Source: Tepidisphaera sp. (GTDB lineage: Bacteria; Planctomycetota; Phycisphaerae; Phycisphaerales; UBA1924). Taken from it: DNA of 64,000 nucleotides. The position numbers and the translations under genes are program-made. The notes below the pieces were generated by a model. The model saw only the letters and a program-made list of their open reading frames with translations, made no database searches and was not told the DNA's origin. Below are positions 17,275 to 25,129 of this stretch, in pieces (the first letter of the stretch is position 1; each line of letters starts with the position of its first letter). Where the stretch lies: positions 62,001 to 126,000 of the forward strand of contig WGNV01000005.1 of the NCBI GenBank assembly GCA_016124375.1. The letters run 5' to 3'.

Positions 17275-20148
17275 TCACGGGCAATCGCCGCCGGCGATCA
17301 CGTTGATCAGTGAGTCGATGTCACCTTGGTCGGCGACGCCGTCTTGATTGAAGTCAGGATCGATGCCGGAGGGGTTTGGGCCGCCGGCGATGACGTTGAT
17401 CAGGTAGTCCACGTCGCCCTGGTCGGTGACGCCGTCCTGGTTCACGTCGGGATCGCAGGGCGGGGTGCCGACGAAGACGGTGTAGTACTGGTAGATGCCG
17501 CGGCCAGAGTCTTCGAATGCGCACAGCAGCACCGTGTTGGGCCCGGCGGCGAGACCGGTGAGCACGCGCGACCAGTCGAAGCGATCGTTCTGCGTCGCGA
17601 GGTTGCTGTTCGTCGCCAGCGACAGCGGGTTGGATGTGTTGGCGGGATTCAGAATCAGGTGGATGCGCGACACGGTGCGGTCGAGCGCTTTGGCGCTGAA
17701 CTGGTACTGGACCGTGCCCAGCGGCAGCGGCGAGGGGTTGATCATCGTCGCCTGCGGATTGGCCCGATCGACGTACACCGCGGTGCGGAACTCGCGGAAG
17801 ATCGGGGCTTCGTTCGCGTTGCGATGGCGGAACGCGAGCACCGAGATGTAGTGCATGCCATCGTCGAGCTGCGAGGCGTCGATGGTCTGGCGGTAGATCC
17901 CTTGGGTGTTGCTGGAGTTGTACAGGGGTTGGCGCTGGGTCACGAAGTTCTCGTAGCCGGGCGCGACGTCGTTCTGGTAACCCACGTCGACCGAGCCATT
18001 GCCGTTCCAGTCGGTGAAGCCGCCGTCGATGCGGAAGAGGGCGTTGTCGTCGGCGTTGTTGTTGTTGACGGCGGTCGGGTCGCCGTTGGTGGTGGTGAGC
18101 TGGATCTCGAAGGAGTCACCGGTGACGATCGGCACTGCATTGCGACGCCGACGCCACGGGGGCACCGAGGCGGGGTCGGGCGCGATGCTGGTGGCCGAGC
18201 CCCCGATGGCGAGCGAGCCGCTGGGGATGGCCGGGGCGTAGACCACGAAGCTCTTGTCGTGCTCGACGCCGTTGGCGTTGAGGTTGCGCGGCACGCGGAT
18301 GGTCGCGGTGCCGTTGGCCGCGACGGTGATGGTGTCAAAGATGTCGTTGTTGGGGTCCACCGTCGCGTCGGTCGCGTTGCCGGTGTATTCGAAGAGCTTC
18401 GTGCCGGCGGGGAAGGTCGTCTGCACGGTGCGGCTGTCGTAGCCCGAGTCGAACCGATCGTTCACGCCCACGATGCAGTTGGCGCTGTACGCCCCACCAC
18501 CCAAGGGCGTGGAGCGCTCGTAGATAATGACATCGCCATCGACCCAGCGAGGCTGATATTCGCCCCGGCCCAGTTCGTTGTTGAGCTGGACGAGATTCGT
18601 GATGACCGGGTTGGGGGTCGTGTTGTTGCCGTCGACACCCAGCGCGACGGGCAGGCCCTGGCGGGGGAAGAAGCCCCCGGAGCGGGCGATGCCCCGGGCG
18701 TTGTGATACACGACGCTGTGCCCGGGGCGCATGAGCATGAAGGCGTGTGCGAACCAGCCTTGTTGCTTGTTCGTGGGCGTGGGCGGGTAGGAGTTGCCGT
18801 CGCCGGTGGTGCCGTTGTCGTGGCTGTAGACGTGGGCGACGCCGATGGAGCCGTTGAGGAAGCCATCGTCGGTGTTGTCCATCATCGCGCCCAGCACGTT
18901 GTTCCAGCTGCCCAGGCCGTTGGCGTTGACGAGGTCGCGCAAGGCGCCGGCGCCGTTGAGGTCGAGCAGGTCGCGGTTGCCGAAGGCGTCGCCGGCCGTC
19001 GAGCGCCCGCTGGTGCGGCCGTTGGGCTTCCTGATATACCGATCAAAGCCGAAGTCGTTGCTGTCGACGCTCTCGCCGAAGCTGAAAGGCGTGACGAGGC
19101 GGCCGTCGGGCGTCACCCGCCGGTTGTACACTGCGGCATCCCAGAACCCGTCAAAGAACCAGCCCGGGATGTGCTTGATGGCGTCGAGCCGGAACCCGTC
19201 GACGTGGTGCACGTCGAGCATCCACTGCGTCCAGCGGAGCAGGTAGCCCGTGGCGTTTTCCGCCACCGGCACGCCCGCACTGGGGTTGGCGAGGTTGAAG
19301 CGCCCGGCCGTGAACTGCGAGGCGGCGACGCTGCGGGCCGGCACGGTGCACTGGCCCGAGTTGACGCCCGCGACGTAGCTTCCCGCGCCGGAGAACATGC
19401 CCGGGTTGTTGATGGTGTCGGTGCCGAGGGTGGGGTCGGGGTAGAAGCGGGCGTTGTCAGGATTGGGATTGTTGAAGTACGTGCCGCCCGGGAGGTTCTG
19501 AGGGTTCCCTGCGACGGTGGGCTGGCGGATGAACATGAAGTTGGAGGCCTGGTCGATGTCGCAGAGGGCGACCAGGTCGCCACCCTGGAGGCAGTAGAGA
19601 GCGCCTCCCGGGTCTTCGGACTCGTAGTAGCCGGTGGTGGTGCCCTTGTGGAAGTCGCCCCAGTTGGACGTGGGGAACTTGGAGGTGATGGGCGTGGTCG
19701 GGGCCATCCAGAAGCCGGGATAGCCGCCATTCTGCTGGAACTGCACGCTGGTCTGGCGGGTGGAGTTGTGGTTGAGAATGGTGTCGATGTAGACCTCGGT
19801 GCCGGCGCGATGGAACTCGGCGACGACGGCGTCGAACGTGGCCTCGGTGCCGAATGCGGTCGTCGCGCCGGGCTTGCCCAGGTCAAATCGATCGAACACG
19901 TCGTAGCCCGCCGACGAACTGTTCTGGTTGGACGCGGTCGGATCCTGATAGCCGCGGCTGACGGGCGGGACCCACACCGACCCGTACCCCGCCAGGAAAT
20001 AGTCGCTCATGCGATGTTCCATGTCGGCCCACGGGCACTCAAACCACTGCAGCGTGGGGGCGGGGGATTCGTTGCTGATCTGGGCCAGGGCGGGAGCGCC
20101 GATGGCGGTGACAAAGGCAGCCGCCATCAACCACGTCGTCTTACGCAT
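17275..20148 (-). CDS. Secreted GH13 alpha-amylase-family enzyme with C-terminal dockerin-like repeats
   Basis: Extracellular or periplasmic glycoside hydrolase acting on alpha-1,4-glucans (family inference). 957 residues. Seen: signal peptide cleaved near ALA-Q (22-23); region I IDTILNH (121-127); region II GFRLDAIKH with nucleophile Asp322; region III FGES with Glu359; region IV YSHDN with Asp444. Later beta-rich domains (about 600-880) follow. The C-terminus carries two Asp/Asn-rich repeats, DVNQDGVTDQGDVDYLINVI and DFNQDGVADQGDIDSLINVI, resembling dockerin type I duplicated calcium loops. The start at 20148 has GGAG six bases upstream; a GTG at 20163 is rejected. Dockerin-like ends are frequent in planctomycete secreted proteins without cellulosomes. 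It is divergent from a GH31 gene. Confidence 0.9.
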   Translation of the reverse strand: MRKTTWLMAAAFVTAIGAPALAQISNESPAPTLQWFECPWADMEHRMSDYFLAGYGSVWVPPVSRGYQDPTASNQNSSSAGYDVFDRFDLGKPGATTAFGTEATFDAVVAEFHRAGTEVYIDTILNHNSTRQTSVQFQQNGGYPGFWMAPTTPITSKFPTSNWGDFHKGTTTGYYESEDPGGALYCLQGGDLVALCDIDQASNFMFIRQPTVAGNPQNLPGGTYFNNPNPDNARFYPDPTLGTDTINNPGMFSGAGSYVAGVNSGQCTVPARSVAASQFTAGRFNLANPSAGVPVAENATGYLLRWTQWMLDVHHVDGFRLDAIKHIPGWFFDGFWDAAVYNRRVTPDGRLVTPFSFGESVDSNDFGFDRYIRKPNGRTSGRSTAGDAFGNRDLLDLNGAGALRDLVNANGLGSWNNVLGAMMDNTDDGFLNGSIGVAHVYSHDNGTTGDGNSYPPTPTNKQQGWFAHAFMLMRPGHSVVYHNARGIARSGGFFPRQGLPVALGVDGNNTTPNPVITNLVQLNNELGRGEYQPRWVDGDVIIYERSTPLGGGAYSANCIVGVNDRFDSGYDSRTVQTTFPAGTKLFEYTGNATDATVDPNNDIFDTITVAANGTATIRVPRNLNANGVEHDKSFVVYAPAIPSGSLAIGGSATSIAPDPASVPPWRRRRNAVPIVTGDSFEIQLTTTNGDPTAVNNNNADDNALFRIDGGFTDWNGNGSVDVGYQNDVAPGYENFVTQRQPLYNSSNTQGIYRQTIDASQLDDGMHYISVLAFRHRNANEAPIFREFRTAVYVDRANPQATMINPSPLPLGTVQYQFSAKALDRTVSRIHLILNPANTSNPLSLATNSNLATQNDRFDWSRVLTGLAAGPNTVLLCAFEDSGRGIYQYYTVFVGTPPCDPDVNQDGVTDQGDVDYLINVIAGGPNPSGIDPDFNQDGVADQGDIDSLINVIAGGDCP

Positions 20149-20267
20149 CGCAAACTCCATCACTCACGCGGGGTTGGGCGCGAGGCTCACCGGCGGCTGC
20201 ACACGGCCGCGGGCGAACACCCGCTCGAACACCCCGAAATCTGGTTTGAGAATCGGACGCACCGGGC

Positions 20268-20295
20268 AGTATGACCGGGGAAACCCGCGAAGCAA
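20268..20295 (-). promoter_or_regulatory. Candidate sigma-70 promoter for the amylase gene
   Basis: On the minus strand TTGCTT (20295-20290) and CATACT (20273-20268) are 16 bases apart, in the 225-base divergent gap between the amylase and alpha-glucosidase genes. The start site would be near 20261, giving a leader of about 113 bases. No clear operator or plus-strand promoter was found here. Confidence 0.35.
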
Positions 20296-20373
20296 ACGGA
20301 AAAATACTCTGACCCTGAAATTCCCGCTATGCTGACGGAACGTCCGCAAATATTTGAAGGAATCACACCGGTT

Positions 20374-22677
20374 ATGCGACCCACCCAAACCTCGACGCGC
20401 CTCCAGTCGTTCGCCGCCCGCCTCCTGTTCGCAGCTGCCGTCACACAGGTTGGCGCCATCTGCGGGCTTTCCGTGGCTTTCGGCCAAACAGTCTCCGAAT
20501 CGATCGGTGAGCACTCGGTCCGGTTCTTCGCGTCGGCCGCGGACAAAGAAGCCGCTCATCCTTCTTATGCGCTTGTCCAGGAACCTCAGACCGGCCCGGC
20601 TCCCGCCAAGTTTCCGGTGACGCCCGTGTTCGGAGCCGAGGGGGACAAGCACACCGTTCGAATCATGATCGATCAGGGCACATCGCTGTATGGCACGGGC
20701 GAGGTGCCCGGACCCCTGATGCGCAACGGGCGCGTCATGACCGCGTGGAACACCGACGCCTACGGCTATGGCGACGAGGCGACCTCGCTGTATCAATCGC
20801 ACCCCTGGGTGCTGGCGGTGCGGCCCGATGGCTCGGCGTTTGGCGTGCTGGCGGACACGACGTACCGGTGTGAGATTGATACGGCGTACTCGGCGCCGAA
20901 CGAGATTCGGTTTGCCGCGGACGGCCCGGCGTTCCCGGTGATCGTGATCAACGGCAACTCGCCTCAGGACGTCCTCAAGGATCTGGGCACGCTCACCGGC
21001 ACGATGCCTTTGCCCCCGGAGTGGGCGCTGGGGTATCACCAGTGCCGGTATTCGTATTACCCGGATTCGCGGGTGCGTGAGATCGCCAAGGAGTTTCGCG
21101 ATCGACAACTGCCGTGCGATGTGATCTGGATGGACATCGACTACATGGAGGCGTTCCGGGTGTTCACGTGGGACCGGGGCTACTTCCCCGACCCCAAGAA
21201 GCTCAACGCGGATCTGCTGTCGCAGGGATTTCACAACGTGTGGATGATCGATCCGGGGATGAAGAGCCGTGCGGCTCGCGGGCCCAGCGACCGGCCCGAG
21301 GCGGACCTGAAGGCCGAAGGACCGGAGGTTGCCAAGGCCCGGGAAGCCGAGCTCGCCAAGTTCGACGCGATCATGGCCTCGGGCGACAAGGCGGATGCGT
21401 GGGTGAAGCGGGCGAACGGCGAGGTTTATGAGGGCGAAGTGTGGCCCGGCTGGTGCAAGTATCCGGATTTCACTCGGCCCGACGTGCGCCAATGGTGGAG
21501 CGGGCTGTACAAGGACTTCATGGCCCAGGGCGTGAGCGGGGTGTGGAATGACATGAACGAGCCCGCCGTATTCAATGTGCCCAGCAAGACGATGCCCGAG
21601 GACAACAAGCACGGGGGCGACCCGTCGATGCTGAAGCCGGGCGGCAAGGCTCAAGGCGCCGAGGCGGCGGGCGAGCACGCTCGGTATCACAACGTGTATG
21701 GCATGCAGATGATTCGCGGCACGCGCGAGGGGATCGCCGCGGCCAACCCGGACAAGCGGCCTTTCGTGCTGAGCCGTGCCAACTACATCGGCGGGCAGCG
21801 GTATGGAGCGACCTGGACCGGCGACAACAGCGCCGACTGGTCGCACATGGAAGACAGCGTGCCGATGGTGCTGAACATCGGGCTGTCGGGGCAGCCGTTC
21901 ATCGGGCCCGATGTCGGTGGCTTCGCGGGCAACGGCGACGCGAAGTTGTTCGTGAGGTGGTTCGGATTTGGCACCATGCTGCCCTTCAGCCGCGGGCACA
22001 CCGGCAAGGGGAACATCAATAAGGAACCCTGGGCGTTTGGGCCGGAGGTGGAGGCGACGTGCCGCGAGGCACTGAACCGGCGGTATCGGTTGATGCCGTA
22101 CTTGTACACGCTGTTCCACGAGGCGTCGGTGGACGGGATGCCGGTCGCGCGGCCCGTGTTCTTTGCCGACCCCAAGGACCCGGCGCTGCGAAGCGAGGAC
22201 GACGCGTTCATGTTGGGGGCGGACCTGATCGTGGTGCCGCAGATGGTGCCCGACGGCTCGCGCGTGCCGGCGCTGCCGACGGGCACGTGGCGGGAGATCG
22301 AGGCGAGCAAGAACCCGGACCTGCCCAAGATTCTGCTGCGGGGAGGGGCGATCGTGCCGATGGGCCCGCTGCAGCAGTACGTGGGGCAGAAGGCGCTGGA
22401 CCCCTTGACGCTGGTGGTGTGCCTGGACGACAGCGGCAAGGCGAAGGGAACGCTGTACGAAGACGCCGGCGACGGGCTGGAGTATCAGCAGGGGCAGTAC
22501 TTGCTGTCGACCTATGAAGCGACGCTGGGGAACGGCGTCGTGACGGTGAAACTCGCCGGAGCCGAGGGGAAGATGGCGAGACCGAGCCGCAAGGTGACGG
22601 TGCGGGTGGTGCTGCACGACAAGGTGATGGAGGGGATGGGGACGGACGGGCAGACGATCAGCGTGCAGGTGAAGTGA
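20374..22677 (+). CDS. Exported GH31 alpha-glucosidase-family enzyme
   Basis: Glycoside hydrolase family 31; would release glucose from the non-reducing ends of alpha-glucosides, although alpha-xylosidase activity is possible in this family. 767 residues. Seen: a signal peptide (MRPTQTSTRLQSFAARLLFAAA...AFGQ); the GH31 motif PLPPEWALGYHQCRYSYYP; the active-site WNDMNEP with nucleophile Asp393; 'WTGDNSADW' with acid/base Asp484; and beta-sheet C-terminal domains. The start at 20374 puts the signal peptide at the N-terminus; the ATG at 20329 adds fifteen residues in front. It is divergent from a GH13 amylase, which would supply malto-oligosaccharides: the two together make a starch-to-glucose set outside the inner membrane. 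Confidence 0.9.
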   Translation: MRPTQTSTRLQSFAARLLFAAAVTQVGAICGLSVAFGQTVSESIGEHSVRFFASAADKEAAHPSYALVQEPQTGPAPAKFPVTPVFGAEGDKHTVRIMIDQGTSLYGTGEVPGPLMRNGRVMTAWNTDAYGYGDEATSLYQSHPWVLAVRPDGSAFGVLADTTYRCEIDTAYSAPNEIRFAADGPAFPVIVINGNSPQDVLKDLGTLTGTMPLPPEWALGYHQCRYSYYPDSRVREIAKEFRDRQLPCDVIWMDIDYMEAFRVFTWDRGYFPDPKKLNADLLSQGFHNVWMIDPGMKSRAARGPSDRPEADLKAEGPEVAKAREAELAKFDAIMASGDKADAWVKRANGEVYEGEVWPGWCKYPDFTRPDVRQWWSGLYKDFMAQGVSGVWNDMNEPAVFNVPSKTMPEDNKHGGDPSMLKPGGKAQGAEAAGEHARYHNVYGMQMIRGTREGIAAANPDKRPFVLSRANYIGGQRYGATWTGDNSADWSHMEDSVPMVLNIGLSGQPFIGPDVGGFAGNGDAKLFVRWFGFGTMLPFSRGHTGKGNINKEPWAFGPEVEATCREALNRRYRLMPYLYTLFHEASVDGMPVARPVFFADPKDPALRSEDDAFMLGADLIVVPQMVPDGSRVPALPTGTWREIEASKNPDLPKILLRGGAIVPMGPLQQYVGQKALDPLTLVVCLDDSGKAKGTLYEDAGDGLEYQQGQYLLSTYEATLGNGVVTVKLAGAEGKMARPSRKVTVRVVLHDKVMEGMGTDGQTISVQVK

Positions 22678-23266
22678 TCTGGCTGCGCGTTTCGTCTGCA
22701 GCGTCAGAATCGATCGCCGATCTTTCCGGAGCCGACTCGATTCGGCTTTCTATTTCCGGCTGACTCAAAAGCTCGATGCACAACGCAGAAAGTGCGTCCA
22801 GATCGACCTTTCGACCTATCGCGAACTGACGGGCATACAAAACGTGGTTCTTTCCAACGAACTCCACGACAAACCAATGACTGCCGTCCGGATGCTGGCA
22901 CACGATCGCGCAACGGAAACGATCTCGGGCAATCCGAGTAGAACTTTGACCTTGCGTCCAAAGCAAACCGTTCTGATCTATTGAGATGAACCGCGGAGTG
23001 AGCCAGAAGACGACACCGTTGAACAGAAGGAAGAATGGAATTGCAAAAGGTCCCATGCACAGTGCGCGCCACGGGATCACCATGCCCGGAAACAAATGCA
23101 CTGACCAAGCAAGAAGGGGAGCGAAGAGTACGGCCGCAACAAAAGTCATTGCGATCCAACGCCGCGGACGGAGCATTCCGCTTTGCTTGATCGCCTGAAG
23201 CGACGCTTTTCGCGTCTCGCGATAGGGCTCCCACCACTCGACCTTCACACTCTTTATTTGCAGCAT
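22658..23266 (-). CDS. Predicted membrane protein of unknown function
   Basis: Protein of 202 residues not recognised. Seen: an N-terminal charged segment (MLQIKSVKVEWWEPYRETRK), two hydrophobic helices at about 40-62 and 72-98, and a C-terminal cytoplasmic region with 'FISIDQNGLLWTQGQSSTRIARDRFRCAIV', which looks like a small PH-like beta domain, and 'HWFVVEF'. The start at 23266 is preferred to 23353, which would overlap the divergent LOG-family gene; neither has a clear Shine-Dalgarno. The 3' end overlaps the last 20 bases of the GH31 gene tail to tail. The segment is clearly lower in GC than its surroundings, consistent with later acquisition. Confidence 0.55.
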   Translation of the reverse strand: MLQIKSVKVEWWEPYRETRKASLQAIKQSGMLRPRRWIAMTFVAAVLFAPLLAWSVHLFPGMVIPWRALCMGPFAIPFFLLFNGVVFWLTPRFISIDQNGLLWTQGQSSTRIARDRFRCAIVCQHPDGSHWFVVEFVGKNHVLYARQFAIGRKVDLDALSALCIELLSQPEIESRIESAPERSAIDSDAADETRSQITSPAR

Positions 23267-23343
23267 TCGTCGGTATTTTTGTTGAGCTTTCGCAATTGCT
23301 GCATGTCGATTCGTGCTAAACAGTCCAACTATTGTAGTCCTGC

Positions 23344-23901
23344 ATGCCAACATCCCCCATCACCCGCGTGTGCGTTTTCTGCGGCGCCGCCCACGGCGCG
23401 AGGCCCGAGTACACCATGGCCGCGTTCGCATTGGGACGGGCGATCGCCGGCCGGGGTATGACGCTGGTGTATGGCGGCGGGCGGGCGGGGCTCATGGGCG
23501 CCGTGGCGGATGCGGCGCTGGCCGCGGGGGGCAAGGCCATCGGCGTGATCACCACGTTGCTGAAGGATCGCGAACTGGGGCACACCGGACTGACGGAGCT
23601 GACGATCGTCGAGACGATGCACGAACGCAAGCAGCGGATGGCGGACCTTGCGGACGCGTTCATCGCACTGCCGGGCGGCTTGGGCACACTCGACGAAGTG
23701 TTTGAGATTCTCGCGTGGGCGCAGCTTGGGATTCACTCCAAGCCGGTCGGCTTGCTGAACGTCGCGGGGTACTACGACCCGTTGATGACGTTTCTGGATC
23801 AGGCCGACAAAGAGAAGTTCCTGCGGCTGAACCATCGCACGCAGGTGATCTTCGAGTCCGACCCCGAGGCGATGCTGGGGCGAGTGGCCCCCAAGGCGTG
23901 A
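23344..23901 (+). CDS. LOG-family nucleotide 5'-monophosphate phosphoribohydrolase (TIGR00730 type)
   Basis: Cytoplasmic Rossmann-fold enzyme of 185 residues. LOG proteins split N6-substituted AMP, or AMP itself, to the base and ribose 5-phosphate. Seen: '[15 protein letters not shown]' N-terminus, GGGRAGLMG nucleotide loop (44-52), MHERKQRM (92-99) and the diagnostic PGGLGTLDE (110-118). Length is normal for the family. Older annotations call such proteins lysine decarboxylases, which is not supported. The real substrate in this organism is unknown. The upstream gene is divergent and its start overlaps or nearly touches this one, depending on start choice. Confidence 0.88.
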   Translation: MPTSPITRVCVFCGAAHGARPEYTMAAFALGRAIAGRGMTLVYGGGRAGLMGAVADAALAAGGKAIGVITTLLKDRELGHTGLTELTIVETMHERKQRMADLADAFIALPGGLGTLDEVFEILAWAQLGIHSKPVGLLNVAGYYDPLMTFLDQADKEKFLRLNHRTQVIFESDPEAMLGRVAPKA

Positions 23902-23919
23902 GCAGGCGTGAAGGTGACG

Positions 23920-23946
23920 CCGGAGATGAGCGAAGCGAATCTCCGG
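23920..23946. repeat. Perfect 8-bp inverted repeat after the LOG gene
   Basis: CCGGAGAT (23920-23927) and ATCTCCGG (23939-23946) enclose an 11-base loop GAGCGAAGCGA. It begins 19 bases after the LOG stop codon and has no T tract. It may protect the transcript end or be a dispersed intergenic hairpin; one copy was seen here. Confidence 0.5.
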
Positions 23947-24013
23947 GTGGACGTCGCGCGGGGCCCCAGCAGGTTGAGATGGAATAAGGCACGAGGCACC
24001 GAGGCATCAAGAA

Positions 24014-24043
24014 GAAAGCCCCCTCGGATTCGAGGAGGCTTTC
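24014..24043 (-). terminator. Probable terminator of the 24-kb PEP-CTERM-like gene
   Basis: GAAAGCC-C-CCTCG (24014-24026) pairs with CGAGG-A-GGCTTTC (24031-24043) around GATT, with one mismatch. On the minus strand it lies 25 bases after the stop and is followed by TTCTT. It could also act on read-through from the convergent LOG gene. Confidence 0.65.
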
Positions 24044-24067
24044 GAGTGATCAGGTTGTGCGTCACAT

Positions 24068-24745
24068 TCAGCGACGGCGACGGCCCGCGGCCATCACGCC
24101 CATGCTCAGCAGCACGATCGAACCGGGAGTGGGGACGACGGTGAACAGCCAATCGCCCGCGGCGATGTGGGGCTGAACCTGGCCCGCGTCGTTCACATAG
24201 TCGAGCCAACCCCAGCCGGAGACGCCCGCGAAGCCGCGATGGCCGAGGTCGTTGTCCTCGTTGCCGACGCGGATCGAGTAGCCGTAGGAGCCACGTTCAT
24301 CGGTGAGGTGCTGCACGTAGCCGCTGGGCAGGGTGACGGAGCCGAAGTTGGCGTTGTTGGAGGTGTTGTCCCAGATGTCGTCATCGCCCGGCACAGGGCC
24401 GACGCCAACGTTGTAGGTGAAGTTGATGGTGTAGACGCCGAGGTAGGCGTCGTTGGCGTAGCCGCCGCCGATATCGCGCCCGCCGTAGGAGTGGCCGACG
24501 ATCTGGATGGTGCTGGCGGTCACGACCATCTGCATGAGTGACGCGGGGTTGTTGAAGTCGAAGGTGAAGATGTCGTGATTCGAGGTGACGTTCACCAGCT
24601 CGTCGAGCCGCATGCCATACTGCGGGGGCTGCGCATCGCCATCCGGATGATTACCGAGCACGTACACACCGGGCGCGAGGATCGCACCCTGAGCGGCGGC
24701 GGCCAGCGCGAGCGCAGCCACAGCGCCCAAAGTCACGTAACGCAT
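24068..24745 (-). CDS. Secreted protein with PEP-CTERM-like sorting tail
   Basis: Exported protein of 225 residues. Seen: AGGAG eight bases before the start at 24745; signal peptide MRYVTLGAVAALALAAAAQGA; a beta-rich, Asn/Gly/Tyr-rich body with 'IQIVGHSYGGRDIGGGY' and 'VGVGPVPGDDDIWDNTSNNAN'; and the C-terminal tail VVPTPG, hydrophobic helix, GRRRR. The frame to 24790 adds a leader without a signal and is rejected. The tail matches two other proteins in the window. No catalytic motif is seen and the role is unknown. The gene is probably monocistronic, with a hairpin terminator 25 bases downstream. Confidence 0.75.
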   Translation of the reverse strand: MRYVTLGAVAALALAAAAQGAILAPGVYVLGNHPDGDAQPPQYGMRLDELVNVTSNHDIFTFDFNNPASLMQMVVTASTIQIVGHSYGGRDIGGGYANDAYLGVYTINFTYNVGVGPVPGDDDIWDNTSNNANFGSVTLPSGYVQHLTDERGSYGYSIRVGNEDNDLGHRGFAGVSGWGWLDYVNDAGQVQPHIAAGDWLFTVVPTPGSIVLLSMGVMAAGRRRR

Positions 24746-25129
24746 TGGAAGAACTCCTGTCTCTCCACACCATTCAGCGGGAGTACACACCCGCTGAGTC
24801 TCCTGGCCGCCTTTCGGCGACGGGGATCATCCTAACGCTCGAAAATCCCCTGACAAGGGGGAGACGGAGAAATCCCGATCCTGAACGCAACTTTGAAGAA
24901 GCCAGTCGAATCGAAGCTCCCCGAGTGCCGGCCTGCAGCTTCCCAAACTCGCTGTTTTTCCCAGATTCCCACCCAGATCCCCGGATCCGCAAGGATGATG
25001 GGTCTGTCGTCCAATACCCAATGATTTTACAAGAGCCTAACTTTGCAGGCTGGCGTGACGACCCAGGTCCGGATTCAATGGATTGGTGGGGCCGGGTTGC
25101 TGGCGGCACGGTCCTGCGAGGAAATTCGC
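24746..25129. other. Divergent intergenic region, 384 bases
   Basis: Lies between the PEP-CTERM-like gene (minus) and the phospholipase gene (plus), so it must hold both promoters. I see no convincing -35/-10 pair. The only structure is a short hairpin CCCCT-GACA-AGGGG at 24847-24860. No plausible gene is present. Confidence 0.6.

Noticed and set aside
17326..20274. 982-codon open frame on the plus strand opposite the amylase gene
   Set aside because: Low-complexity Val/Gly/Ala/Asp sequence, a typical antisense shadow; active-site motifs are all on the minus strand.
20164..22617. 817-codon open frame on the minus strand opposite the GH31 gene
   Set aside because: Protein is Arg/His/Pro-rich without any domain, as expected for an antisense shadow in GC-rich DNA; the plus strand has an unmistakable GH31 enzyme.
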